A DNA stretch of 64,000 nucleotides from Bacillota bacterium (GTDB lineage: Bacteria; Bacillota; Bacilli; Bacillales_A; Planococcaceae): NCBI GenBank assembly GCA_018816185.1, contig JAHIWI010000081.1, positions 21,730-85,729 on the forward strand, read 5' to 3'. Positions within the stretch are counted from its first letter, which is position 1. Every line of letters starts with the position of its first letter. Positions 1-10,021 of the stretch are shown here, in pieces. Position numbers and translations under genes: made by a program. The notes under the pieces are model-generated. The model searched no databases and was not told where the DNA came from. It was given only the letters and a program-made list of their open reading frames with translations.

Positions 1-22
1 CGAATTAATTCGTCAGCTTTTT

Positions 23-1138
23 TCATTCCGAAATATATTCAATCCACTTCAATTCTTCCCTACTATTCAAATTAATGATCGTGAACAAACCTTCTCCCTT
101 TAAACAGTACTCCCCATTTGGTGAGCAAATCAATTGAACATATCCTTCATCAAATTCAACACGTTCGTTTTCGGATTTAAAACTAAATTCCACTAACTCT
201 AATCTACTTTGATTTACATCTAAAAGACCAGGATTAGGTGAAATATAAGTTAAAAATGATTCTTGATTTGTCCAAATAATTTCCGGAATAAACCACTGTG
301 AATAATTACTGATTGCAGGAGTTTCGAATATTTTCTCCGTTTTATTTTTCAAATCAGAAAGTTTGTAAATGAATAGTTCCCTATCTTGATCAATTTGAAC
401 GGTTAATGATAATTCTTCATAGTAATCAACAAATATATAGTTACTCTCCTCAGACTTAGAAATTGAACCATCCGCTATAGAAATTGTTGTTAGTGGACCT
501 CCGGATAACGCATCATTTTCCTTCCACTCCACCCCCACTAATTCATTAACCGATGCCCATTCTAAAAACGGCTGAGAAGATGAAATTAATTCTAATATTT
601 GAGTTTTACTCGAATACATAAAAGTATCGAACGTCCAATCTTCATAAAAAGCAGTTACCGTCATCAATTCAACTTGAGATGGATGCCACTCAAATACAAT
701 TTCAGAAGACTCTATAGTTAATTCATCTACCTTAGTACCGCCCATTTCATATATCCCAATTATTGCTTGAAGTGAATTTTCTGACATGAGTAAAGTAAAG
801 TGAGATTTTGAAGGATGTATAATCACATCATTTATAGGCATTTCAACAGTTGCATGATGTGTCTTTTTATTGGAATTCAAATCGTATGTATAAACATGTG
901 ACCCTTCCATATTTTTCTCCAAAAACATTATTTCTGTTTCAGAAATCCAACCAATGACACGGTCGAATTCTTCACTTTTCGCAAAATATTGTGAAGGGAT
1001 CTTTACTTCTTTGACGTCATTTGAAGTTTTAGGACTTTCCACTGGAGGTAGTTCTGTTGAAACAACCACATTAGATTCATCTTCTTTACATCCATATATA
1101 AACAGAATTCCTACCAAGATTATTATTAACCGTTTCAA
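23..1138 (-). CDS. putative lipoprotein, TolB/beta-propeller-like
   Basis: ORF; N-term MKRLIIILVGILFIYGC looks like a lipobox signal peptide; the TTG at 1136-1138 has better RBS (AGGAGG) spacing than the listed GTG at 1147. Confidence 0.6.
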   Translation of the reverse strand: MKRLIIILVGILFIYGCKEDESNVVVSTELPPVESPKTSNDVKEVKIPSQYFAKSEEFDRVIGWISETEIMFLEKNMEGSHVYTYDLNSNKKTHHATVEMPINDVIIHPSKSHFTLLMSENSLQAIIGIYEMGGTKVDELTIESSEIVFEWHPSQVELMTVTAFYEDWTFDTFMYSSKTQILELISSSQPFLEWASVNELVGVEWKENDALSGGPLTTISIADGSISKSEESNYIFVDYYEELSLTVQIDQDRELFIYKLSDLKNKTEKIFETPAISNYSQWFIPEIIWTNQESFLTYISPNPGLLDVNQSRLELVEFSFKSENERVEFDEGYVQLICSPNGEYCLKGEGLFTIINLNSREELKWIEYISE

Positions 1139-1283
1139 ACAGACCACCTCCTCTTATAAAGTAGTACGTTTAAAATCAAATTTTGTTTCAGACAATTGCA
1201 TATTTATTTCGTTTTAGTATTTAAATGAAGAGAAAGGCGAATAATTAATATTGATTCTAAACAGATTCACTAAAATACTAAAA

Positions 1284-1327
1284 AAACCGTTTGTAATAAG
1301 CAATACTCTGCTCATCACAAACGGTTT
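1284..1327 (-). terminator. intrinsic terminator downstream of LtaS-family gene
   Basis: AAACCGTTTGT...ACAAACGGTTT stem with T-tract in the - direction. Confidence 0.75.
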
Positions 1328-1333
1328 ACATTT

Positions 1334-3235
1334 TTATTTAGATTGATTCGCTTCATCAATTAATAAATTACCAGTTTTCACATCGTAAAATCTGAGTAAA
1401 TCACCATTGATAATTTGATCTGAGTAGCCTAGTTCTTCAGCTGCGCGCTCTGTATAAGGAGCACATGATGCTGCATCAGTTGCTAAGCCTGTTTCTTTCT
1501 CATAGCATGTATTTCCAGCATAAACAAAATCTTTAGTTACAAAACGGCCATCTCTAAACACAACAAATTCTTCGTGATCTTCAGAGAAAACATCTGCACC
1601 AAGTTGCATATCTTTACTTGTTTCAATACCAAGCAAATGTAGTAATGTTGGTCGAATATCAATCTGTCCAGATACTTCTTCAACGACTTGACCTTTATCA
1701 GATCCAGGAACGTGAATGAAGAATGGTACGCGTTGCAATTGAGCACTTTCAAAAGGAGTAATTTCTTTTCCTAAATATTGCGCCATTGCATCATTATGAT
1801 TTTCAGAGATACCATAGTGATCTCCATACATAACGATAATTGAATTTTCGTAAAGACCTTTTTCTTTTAGATCTTCAAACAAAAGTTTAACCGATTCATC
1901 CATATAACGTGCAGTCTGGAAATAACGATTTAACGTTCCTGAATTGGAATCGTACTCCGGAATGAATTGATCTGGTTCATCTAAATGGAAAGGATAATGA
2001 TTCGTTAAAGTGATTAAACGAGAGTAAAAAGGTTGTGGCATTTCTGTCATATGTTCGACAGATTGCTCAAAGAAAGGAATATCTTTTAAACCCCAGTTTA
2101 CAGCATCACCATCTTCAACTGTGTAGCTATCAACATCGTAAAACTTATCAATATTTAAAGCATTATACATCATGTCACGATTCCAGAAACTCTTGTTATT
2201 AGCATGCATTACATTCGTAAAATAACCGTTGTCTCCAAGTCTTTCAGCCATAGAGTTATAAGTATTCCCACTATGAGTAAAGAATACAGCTCCACCGCCT
2301 AATGGATATAATCCATTTTCAACTAGGAATTCAGAATCGGAAGTTTTGCCTAATCCTGTTTGATGATAAAAGTTTGGGAAGTAGAAAGTATCTTTATCGC
2401 TAGAAAGCTCATTTAAGAAAGGTGTAACAACTTGACCGTTCATTTCTTCATTCATCACAAATGTTTGAAGTGATTCAAGTGAAACAACAATCACGTTTTT
2501 ACCTTCAGCTAATCCGAAGACTTCCACATCCGGTTCTGCTTGATTAGAACGAACAAAGTTATTTACTTCGACAAGTTCACTACCATCAGCTAAAGCCCGT
2601 TGAGCATGAGATTTTGACTGAATATAAATATCATAGATATGGTAGTTATATGTTCCAATATTTTTAACTAATAACTCACGATCAAAACTACGTGTTAAAA
2701 GTTGTGGACGTTCTGTTTCAGATAATCCTAAATTTAAAAATAATACTGCTGCTGCTAAAACAAAGTAAGCTTTGCGAATAGCAGGTTTAATAACGCCAAA
2801 TTCTTTTTCAACCACAATAAATTTCATAACGATGAAAAGTATCACAACATCTGCAAAATACAATACATCTGTTAAGAAAATACTTTCTGCAGCAGAAGCT
2901 CCTAAATCACCAAAGTTGCTCGTTTGAAATAATACCGGCAACGTAATGAAATCGCTAAAGAAACGATAGAAAGCTACGTTTGCATATAAAATAACTGCAA
3001 GAACGCTGCTGGTAATCAGTAAATATCGATTTCTAGCTTTCACGGATTTAAAGAAAAGTGAAACTCCATAAATAAACAATAGAAAACTAAGTGGATTCAA
3101 AAACAATATTAATTGTTGCATAACATTTTCAATTTTCATGTCAAAACTTATATGATAAACAACATATGTTTTTATCCATGTCAATACTATGGCAATTGCC
3201 AGAATCGAATGTTTTGGCCAATTAAAGGTCTTCAT
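1334..3235 (-). CDS. yqgS: LTA synthase family protein (YqgS-like phosphoglycerol transferase)
   Basis: five N-terminal TM segments plus sulfatase-like domain (VVSLESLQ, YGDHYGISENHN). Confidence 0.85.
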   Translation of the reverse strand: MKTFNWPKHSILAIAIVLTWIKTYVVYHISFDMKIENVMQQLILFLNPLSFLLFIYGVSLFFKSVKARNRYLLITSSVLAVILYANVAFYRFFSDFITLPVLFQTSNFGDLGASAAESIFLTDVLYFADVVILFIVMKFIVVEKEFGVIKPAIRKAYFVLAAAVLFLNLGLSETERPQLLTRSFDRELLVKNIGTYNYHIYDIYIQSKSHAQRALADGSELVEVNNFVRSNQAEPDVEVFGLAEGKNVIVVSLESLQTFVMNEEMNGQVVTPFLNELSSDKDTFYFPNFYHQTGLGKTSDSEFLVENGLYPLGGGAVFFTHSGNTYNSMAERLGDNGYFTNVMHANNKSFWNRDMMYNALNIDKFYDVDSYTVEDGDAVNWGLKDIPFFEQSVEHMTEMPQPFYSRLITLTNHYPFHLDEPDQFIPEYDSNSGTLNRYFQTARYMDESVKLLFEDLKEKGLYENSIIVMYGDHYGISENHNDAMAQYLGKEITPFESAQLQRVPFFIHVPGSDKGQVVEEVSGQIDIRPTLLHLLGIETSKDMQLGADVFSEDHEEFVVFRDGRFVTKDFVYAGNTCYEKETGLATDAASCAPYTERAAEELGYSDQIINGDLLRFYDVKTGNLLIDEANQSK

Positions 3236-3507
3236 TCAACATCCTCCTCTAATCTCCCTTATCTTTAGTAAGATAATCGAGAGAACATTATTATATCTTA
3301 ATACTTTTTTTACAATATCGCAACTTACAGTTCATATGCGTGAGTTATCATATACAAATGTCTCAACATTTCACATACCCTTTATTAGACGGATAAAACA
3401 TAAAAAAGTTTCAAATTTTATCTATTTATTTTTAATCTCTTGAAAATGCCTTTATTCCAAAAAAAAATGATAACCAGTAAGATTATCAATTCCTCCTATT
3501 TAAATGG

Positions 3508-3699
3508 TTATTTATGCTTCGCAGCTTCCTGTCTAAGGATTAGAATGGCCATTTGAAAATCTTTTAAATCCAAAACACCGGCATTATATAATTCTCGAAC
3601 TTCATCTTCCATTAACATGGCATCCGAAAGTCGATCTTTCGTATAAATATATGTCCCATATTTTTTTAGTAATTGCATAACATCGTATAAGTTTTTCAT
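3508..3699 (-). CDS. yqgQ: YqgQ family protein
   Basis: 63 aa ORF, YqgQ-like sequence, located next to yqgN as in B. subtilis. Confidence 0.75.
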   Translation of the reverse strand: MKNLYDVMQLLKKYGTYIYTKDRLSDAMLMEDEVRELYNAGVLDLKDFQMAILILRQEAAKHK

Positions 3700-4277
3700 G
3701 ACTTACCTCTTTGCGCATGACATATCCATTTATTTTGATCTGTTAAAATGATGTCCACTGGCAAATCATGATGTTCTTTTGGCACTGAGGGAACCACTTG
3801 TTCATCAAATGCTAATGAAATTGTTGGCCCTATATATTTCTGTAAGAAGCGATCATAATAACCCCCACCAAAACCAACTCTATATCCTAAAGCATCAAAA
3901 ACAACACCAGGAACAATAAGGTAAGATATGTCTTCCGCATTTATTTTATTCGTAATTTCAGGTTTCGGTTCATGTAATTTCATATAGACAATTTCTAATT
4001 GATCGAACGAAGTAATTTCGTAAAATTGCATATCTCTTGTTTTAACATGACATTTTGGCACTGCTACACGAATGCCAAGTGACCAAAGATGTTCAATTAA
4101 ACGCCAAGTATCAACTTCAGGAAATGAGGAAATGGTAATTCCGATGATTTTTGATTGAAGGATTTGTTCCTCATTCAGCAAACTTTGCGTAATTTGAGCA
4201 GAACGAGTTTGATATGTTTGTGAGTCCATTTCTTTTAATATAGCTAAGACTTCATTACGCATGATTGTTTTATCCAA
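3696..4277 (-). CDS. yqgN: 5-formyltetrahydrofolate cyclo-ligase
   Basis: ORF with VPGVVFDALGYRVGFGGGYYDRFL motif. Confidence 0.9.
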   Translation of the reverse strand: MDKTIMRNEVLAILKEMDSQTYQTRSAQITQSLLNEEQILQSKIIGITISSFPEVDTWRLIEHLWSLGIRVAVPKCHVKTRDMQFYEITSFDQLEIVYMKLHEPKPEITNKINAEDISYLIVPGVVFDALGYRVGFGGGYYDRFLQKYIGPTISLAFDEQVVPSVPKEHHDLPVDIILTDQNKWICHAQRGKS

Positions 4278-4298
4278 TTAATAACCCTCCATGAAAAA

Positions 4299-4324
4299 AA
4301 CCAAAACCTCGCAAGGTTTTGGTT
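4299..4324 (-). terminator. rpmG terminator
   Basis: perfect 11-bp stem AACCAAAACCT/AGGTTTTGGTT followed by T-tract on the - strand. Confidence 0.85.
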
Positions 4325-4332
4325 AAATGTTA

Positions 4333-4482
4333 TTATTTTGTTTCACGGTGAACAGTCATTTTCTTTTCACGTGAGCAATACTTTTTCATTTCAAGACGTT
4401 CCGGGTTGTTACGCTTGTTTTTCTTAGAAATGTAGTTGCGCTCGCCGCAATCTGTGCAAGCTAGTGTAATATTAACGCGCAT
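4333..4482 (-). CDS. rpmG: 50S ribosomal protein L33
   Basis: 49 aa translated by hand: [49 protein letters not shown]; absent from the ORF track because of its length. Confidence 0.93.
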   Translation of the reverse strand: MRVNITLACTDCGERNYISKKNKRNNPERLEMKKYCSREKKMTVHRETK

Positions 4483-4653
4483 CTTTATCCCTCCCATTTA
4501 ATCAGGATTCAAGTTATCATTTTTGAGCATGATTTATACGACTAACCTATTATAGCATAGCTACTGAAAAAATCTAGTATGAAATTAAACATTTCATTCA
4601 AAACTTCGTGTTTATGCTAAAATAAAATAAAGAAGCTAATTGAGGTGAGAAGT

Positions 4654-5001
4654 ATGACACTAGAAATAATGATTATGGCAATAGGCGTGATATTAATTGT
4701 TTTTTCTTTTTTTATGAAGAGTCCGGTGAAACGCTTAGAAAAAGAAATTGAAGATTTATCAATTGATTATTATCAAGATATCAATCAACTGAAAAGACGA
4801 CTAAAAGTTGTAGAAGAAGAACTGATGATTGATCCTAAAATTAGCTTGAAATCGAGTAAAGCACAAAAAAAGCCGATACATGAAATTTTGGTTAACCAAG
4901 TACTTGCACTTCATCAACAAGGATATAATGATGAGGAAATTAGTAAACGTTCAGCCCTTTCTATCGAACAAGTACATTCGGTAATCGGGGGTAAACGCTA
5001 A
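4654..5001 (+). CDS. hypothetical membrane-anchored protein
   Basis: N-terminal TM plus C-terminal helix-turn-helix-like repeat; GAGGTGAG RBS before ATG 4654. Confidence 0.55.
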   Translation: MTLEIMIMAIGVILIVFSFFMKSPVKRLEKEIEDLSIDYYQDINQLKRRLKVVEEELMIDPKISLKSSKAQKKPIHEILVNQVLALHQQGYNDEEISKRSALSIEQVHSVIGGKR

Positions 5002-5474
5002 TGTCATCTATAATGAGAGGTCTTGGTATTGGATTATTTACTGCTGGCATTTTATTTACATTTATCTCGGTTCCGAATTCTTCTGACGGTAGTACTACTG
5101 CACCTAACGGATATGAGCTAGTTAAGTCAGAAGAATTAAAGTCTTTACAAGAAGAGCTATCTACTTCAAAAGAACAACTGGCTCAAATACAGCTTGATTT
5201 AGAAGCTATGTCTAAAGAAAATAATACAGACGAACAAGTTGAAGAAGTTGATGATCCTTCATCTGATCAAGTAAAAACAGTTCTTATTATACGTTCTGGA
5301 ATGACATCAACTGATATTAGCTCGATATTGGAACAAACGAATATTATTAAAAACCGCAAAGATTTTGATCAATATCTAGAAGACAAAAAGTTGTCAGAAG
5401 GTATTCAAATTGGCACATATGAACTCAATTCATATATGACAATTGCAGAAGTAGCGAACCTTATAACGAAATGA
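5001..5474 (+). CDS. hypothetical protein with MltG/YceG-like C-terminal segment
   Basis: signal-anchor, coiled coil, then IIRSGMTSTDISSILEQTNIIKNRKDFDQYL...GTYELNSYMTIAEVANLI, resembling MltG. Confidence 0.6.
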   Translation: MSSIMRGLGIGLFTAGILFTFISVPNSSDGSTTAPNGYELVKSEELKSLQEELSTSKEQLAQIQLDLEAMSKENNTDEQVEEVDDPSSDQVKTVLIIRSGMTSTDISSILEQTNIIKNRKDFDQYLEDKKLSEGIQIGTYELNSYMTIAEVANLITK

Positions 5475-5478
5475 CGAT

Positions 5479-5509
5479 AAAAGGCTTATCCAATTTGGAT
5501 AAGCCTTTT
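5479..5509. terminator. bidirectional terminator between convergent genes
   Basis: AAGGCTTATCC AATT TGGATAAGCCTT with A/T tracts on both sides. Confidence 0.8.
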
Positions 5510-5511
5510 GC

Positions 5512-6171
5512 TTAATTGTTTAAGTCGTAATGGCGACCTTTTACTAAGTAGAATAATTGCTCTGCAATGTTCGTTGCGTGATCAGCTGAACGTTCTAAGT
5601 ATCTACAAACAAATGATAATTGAGTGATTTGACTTAATTTATCAGGATGTTCTGCACCAACACTTAATAATTGCTGGATCGTTTCCCCATATAAGCTATC
5701 TACCTGATCATCAAGAGCTGCGATTTCTCTCGCTTTCTCCACATTTTCCTCAGTGAATGCTAGCATCACTTGTTCAAGCATGACAATTGTTTTATCTCTC
5801 ATTTGTTCGATATTGCGTATTGGGTAGACAAATTCTGACTTCCCTACTCGAATTGTCTCTTTTGCAATATTCACCGCATAGTCCCCTACACGTTCCATAT
5901 CATGAGCTGCTTTAAGCATAACAATCAATCTACGTAGATCGGTTGCTACGGGTTGTTGCTTAGCTAGTAACAAAATCACTCGATCATTAATTTCTTCTTC
6001 CATTCGATTAATATACATGTCATTTTGAATAATTGATAAGGCGATATCAACGTCTTGATTCAAAAGAGCTGTAATTGATTTATCCAATGTCGAGATGGAA
6101 AGCTTACTAAGTGCTATAAACTGTTCTTGAACACCACGAAGATCATTTTCAAATTTCTCTCTTACTACCAT
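5512..6171 (-). CDS. phoU: phosphate transport system regulator PhoU
   Basis: PhoU helical repeats, last gene of pst operon. Confidence 0.93.
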   Translation of the reverse strand: MVVREKFENDLRGVQEQFIALSKLSISTLDKSITALLNQDVDIALSIIQNDMYINRMEEEINDRVILLLAKQQPVATDLRRLIVMLKAAHDMERVGDYAVNIAKETIRVGKSEFVYPIRNIEQMRDKTIVMLEQVMLAFTEENVEKAREIAALDDQVDSLYGETIQQLLSVGAEHPDKLSQITQLSFVCRYLERSADHATNIAEQLFYLVKGRHYDLNN

Positions 6172-6190
6172 TATTCATTCTCCTCCTTAA

Positions 6191-7015
6191 TCAACCAAAT
6201 CGTCCCGAAATATAATCTTCTGTACGTTTGTCAGAAGGCGTAGAAAAAATGGTATCCGTTTGGTCAAATTCAATTACTTCACCGTTTAAGAAAAATGCAG
6301 TTTTATCTGAAATTCGAGCTGCTTGTTGCATGTTATGCGTCACGATAATGATTGAGTAGTTTTCTTTTAATTCTTGCACTAATTCCTCTACTTTTAAAGT
6401 TGAGATTGGATCTAAAGCAGATGTAGGCTCATCCATCAAAATGACATCTGGTTCGATTGCCAAAGCACGCGCAATACAAATCCGTTGTTGTTGCCCACCT
6501 GAAAGACCATATGCATTTTCGTGTAAACGGTCTTTTACTTCATCCCAAATAGCTGCACCTCTTAAGCTTTTTTCTACTATTTCATCTAACGTTTTCTTAT
6601 TCTTGATACCATGAATTCTTGGTCCATAAGCAATGTTATCGAAAATAGACTTTGGAAAAGGATTCGGCTTTTGAAAAACCATGCCTACTCTTGTACGAAG
6701 CTCTTCTACATTATAATCACTATCAAAAATATTGCGATCTCGATAAATGATTTGCCCAGACGTTTTCACAGATGGGACTAATTCCACCATACGATTTAAC
6801 GTTTTAATATATGTCGACTTTCCACACCCTGATGGTCCGATAATTGCTGTCACTTCGTTTTCTTTAATAGCAAGATCGATATTTTTTAATGCGTGATGAT
6901 TCCCATACCATAAATTTAATTGTTTTGTATCATACACGATATTATTCATATTTACATTTTGATTTGAATCAGTTGTTTCTTTAAGTTGTGGTTTATTTAA
7001 GTTTACTTGAACCAT
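6191..7015 (-). CDS. pstB: phosphate ABC transporter ATP-binding protein
   Basis: Walker [18 protein letters not shown] signature, operon context. Confidence 0.95.
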   Translation of the reverse strand: MVQVNLNKPQLKETTDSNQNVNMNNIVYDTKQLNLWYGNHHALKNIDLAIKENEVTAIIGPSGCGKSTYIKTLNRMVELVPSVKTSGQIIYRDRNIFDSDYNVEELRTRVGMVFQKPNPFPKSIFDNIAYGPRIHGIKNKKTLDEIVEKSLRGAAIWDEVKDRLHENAYGLSGGQQQRICIARALAIEPDVILMDEPTSALDPISTLKVEELVQELKENYSIIIVTHNMQQAARISDKTAFFLNGEVIEFDQTDTIFSTPSDKRTEDYISGRFG

Positions 7016-7042
7016 GTTGAAACCCTCCCATGCCGCTATGGC

Positions 7043-7921
7043 TTAATACCTTTTTTGGAATTTATTACGAATCACTACTGCAATTGAATTCATGATTAAT
7101 AAAAACATCATTAATACGATAATTCCAGCAGCAGCTACACTTTGAAATGCTTCCTGTGGTCTTTTCGCCCAGTCAAATATTTGCATTGGCAATGCAGTAA
7201 ATTGACTTAGTAAGTTGTCAGGTAGGAATTGAATTATAACAGGAATCCCGATTACAACTAGTGGAGCAGTTTCTCCTATTGCTCGTGATAATGCTAATAT
7301 TCCACCAGTTAAAATACCTGGAATAGCTGATGGTAATACGACTTTAGAAATCGTTTGCCATTTTGTTGCACCCATACCATATGAAGCTTCTCGTAATTCT
7401 TTAGGAACTGCCCGAATAGCTTCTTGTGATGCTACGATAATAACTGGCAAAATTAACAAACTCATTGTAAATCCTGCAGCTAAAATACTATTACCTAACG
7501 CTAACGCTCGTACAAAAATCGTTAAACCTAAGAGCCCGAATACTACTGAAGGAACACCTGCAAGGTTTGCTATATTCATTCGAATAAAATCATTTAGTTT
7601 ATTCTTCTTTGCATATTCTTCTAAATAAATGGCTGAGCCAACTCCTAATATTAAAGAAACAGGAGCGATTACCGCCATCATCCAAAGGGAACCGACTAAT
7701 GCAGCAACTATCCCTGCATTTTCAGGTATACGAGAACCAAAGTTAGTAAAGAAATCTATGGATATAAAGCCAATTCCTTGGCTGACAATTCGATAAAATA
7801 GTATCGCTAATGATAAAAGCGCGAATAATGTGGCCATGAAAAAGATGGCTTTAAAAGTTTTATTCAATATCATTCGGCTTCCCATACGCTTAACGACATT
7901 TTTATGATCAATATGACGCAT
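7043..7921 (-). CDS. pstA: phosphate ABC transporter permease PstA
   Basis: permease motif, operon context; likely start MRHIDHK. Confidence 0.93.
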   Translation of the reverse strand: MRHIDHKNVVKRMGSRMILNKTFKAIFFMATLFALLSLAILFYRIVSQGIGFISIDFFTNFGSRIPENAGIVAALVGSLWMMAVIAPVSLILGVGSAIYLEEYAKKNKLNDFIRMNIANLAGVPSVVFGLLGLTIFVRALALGNSILAAGFTMSLLILPVIIVASQEAIRAVPKELREASYGMGATKWQTISKVVLPSAIPGILTGGILALSRAIGETAPLVVIGIPVIIQFLPDNLLSQFTALPMQIFDWAKRPQEAFQSVAAAGIIVLMMFLLIMNSIAVVIRNKFQKRY

Positions 7922-7922
7922 T

Positions 7923-8870
7923 TTAATATTCCTCCCTAAACCGTTTTGAGATAGCATGAGCTAACCAGTTCATGAGAAGTGTAAATAAGAATAATGTGAA
8001 TCCGACTGCGTAAATGGAATAATAGATTGTTGTGCCAAATCCTGCATCACCAGTTGAAACTTGAACAATATAAGCTGTCATGGTTTGAATAGAATCTGTC
8101 ATATCTAAATCGAAACGAGGTGTTGATCCACCTGCTAACGAAACAATCATTGTTTCACCTATTGCTCTTGACACAGCTAAAACAATTGACGCCATAATTC
8201 CTGAAAGTGCAGCTGGTAATACTACTTTAACAGCAACTTCAAGTTTAGTAGCCCCTAAAGCTAATGCGCCATCACGAATTGAATTCGGAACAGATGTCAT
8301 TGCGTCCTCAGATAATGAAGCAATCATTGGTAATATCATAATACCAACTACAATACCAGGGCTTAATGCATTGAATATCTTTAAGTCCGGTATGAATTGC
8401 TGTAATAATGGTGTCACAAAAGTTAAAGCAAAGAAGCCGTAAACAATTGTAGGAACACCAGCAAGAACTTCTAGAATAGGCTTAATGATTCTTCGTGTGT
8501 TATCACTAGCATATTCACTCAAATAAACAGCCGAAGCAAGTCCAAATGGTACCGCAACCACTACCGCAATAGCTGTTACTTTCAAAGTACCTGCAATTAA
8601 AGGAAGAATTCCAAATAACGGTTCCTTATTTGAAAACGGAAGCCATTCTTTCCCAAAAATGAAATCTAAGAATGGTACGCGTTGAAAGAACTCAATAGTT
8701 TCAAAAATCAGTGTAAACACGATCCCAAATGTCGTTAACACCGAAATAGATGCAATAAGAAATAATATAATAGGAATTGACTTTTCAATTCGTTTTTTTG
8801 CTTTTTTGCCTCTTTGCTCTTCAATCATTTGTTGAATCGATAATTTTTCAGTTTGTTCTGATGTAGCCAT
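7923..8870 (-). CDS. pstC: phosphate ABC transporter permease PstC
   Basis: permease motif, operon context. Confidence 0.93.
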   Translation of the reverse strand: MATSEQTEKLSIQQMIEEQRGKKAKKRIEKSIPIILFLIASISVLTTFGIVFTLIFETIEFFQRVPFLDFIFGKEWLPFSNKEPLFGILPLIAGTLKVTAIAVVVAVPFGLASAVYLSEYASDNTRRIIKPILEVLAGVPTIVYGFFALTFVTPLLQQFIPDLKIFNALSPGIVVGIMILPMIASLSEDAMTSVPNSIRDGALALGATKLEVAVKVVLPAALSGIMASIVLAVSRAIGETMIVSLAGGSTPRFDLDMTDSIQTMTAYIVQVSTGDAGFGTTIYYSIYAVGFTLFLFTLLMNWLAHAISKRFREEY

Positions 8871-8944
8871 TTGAAATCCCCCTTTACCTAAAAAGAGAAG
8901 AGAGTAGCACCGCTGCTACTCGCCTCTTACACGCATATAACGTC

Positions 8945-9874
8945 TTATTTTAATCCTTCAAGTGCTTCTAAATCTTCTTTATAAGTCTCTTCTGGTGATC
9001 TTACGTATCCAACAGCTTCAGCCATATCGCCAGCGTTTTCAAGTGTGAATTTCATGAAGTCATAAACTGCTTCGTTTTCTTTTACAGAATCATTTTTCAC
9101 ATAAACGAACAATGGACGTGATAATGGTGAATATTCACCTGATTCAATTGTTTCGTTCGTTGGTTCTACTCCATCGATTGTTACAACGTTCATCGAATCT
9201 TTGTTTGCTAGGTAATAAGCATATCCAAAGAATCCAATGGCGTTTTTATCTCCTTGTACACCTTGCACTAAAACATTATCATCTTCAGAAAGCGTTGCTG
9301 CTTTAACAATATCTTCATCTTCAAGGATAATTTCATTGAAATAATCAAATGTTCCTGAATCTGTACCTGGTGAGTAAAAAACAACTTCTTCATCTGGCCA
9401 TTCCGGATTAATATCTGACCATTTCTTTGTTGTTCCATCTTCAACCCATAATTTTTTTAAATCTTCTACTGTTAAATCTTTAGCCCAATCATTTTCTGTG
9501 TTTACAACGATTGATAATCCATCATAAGCTACTTCTAGCTCTGTATATTCAATTCCTGCTTCTTTTAATTTTGCAGCTTCTTCTTCTTTAATTGGACGTG
9601 ATGCATTTGAAAAATCAGTTTCACCAGCGATGAATTTTTCAAAACCTCCACCAGTTCCTGATACACCTGCAGTTACTTGTACATCTGGTTGAACTCCTGC
9701 ATATTCTTCAACTAAAGCTTCTGTAATTGGCGCTACTGTTGATGAACCGTCACCAGTTACCGAGCCAGATAAATTTTCTTCCCCATTATCTTTGCTGTCA
9801 CCATTTCCACAAGCACCTAATAGTAGTGCTGATCCGATCATTGTTGACATCATAACGAATTTAAATTTTTTCAT
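8945..9874 (-). CDS. pstS: phosphate ABC transporter substrate-binding lipoprotein
   Basis: lipobox LLGACGN, GSSTVAPI motif; start MKKFKF downstream of an AGGGGG RBS. Confidence 0.95.
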   Translation of the reverse strand: MKKFKFVMMSTMIGSALLLGACGNGDSKDNGEENLSGSVTGDGSSTVAPITEALVEEYAGVQPDVQVTAGVSGTGGGFEKFIAGETDFSNASRPIKEEEAAKLKEAGIEYTELEVAYDGLSIVVNTENDWAKDLTVEDLKKLWVEDGTTKKWSDINPEWPDEEVVFYSPGTDSGTFDYFNEIILEDEDIVKAATLSEDDNVLVQGVQGDKNAIGFFGYAYYLANKDSMNVVTIDGVEPTNETIESGEYSPLSRPLFVYVKNDSVKENEAVYDFMKFTLENAGDMAEAVGYVRSPEETYKEDLEALEGLK

Positions 9875-9935
9875 CTGACGAGTTCCCCCTAAGAATGGTT
9901 GTTTTTGCCTTACAAACACTACTATAAAGGTCCTA

Positions 9936-9974
9936 TGTTGAGGACATATAAAGCTAATGTAAAGAGATTGTAAA
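9936..9974 (-). promoter_or_regulatory. putative Pho box (PhoP-binding direct repeats) upstream of pstS
   Basis: minus strand: TTTACA-N5-TTTACA-N5-TTTATA-N5-TCAACA, exact 11-bp period, then TATAGT -10-like. Confidence 0.75.
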
Positions 9975-9980
9975 TAGAAA

Positions 9981-10009
9981 AAGCCATGATATTAAAATTA
10001 TCATGGCTT
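9981..10009 (-). terminator. terminator downstream of pbp2-like gene
   Basis: AAGCCATGATA...TATCATGGCTT. Confidence 0.75.
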
Positions 10010-10021
10010 AAAATTAAAATT

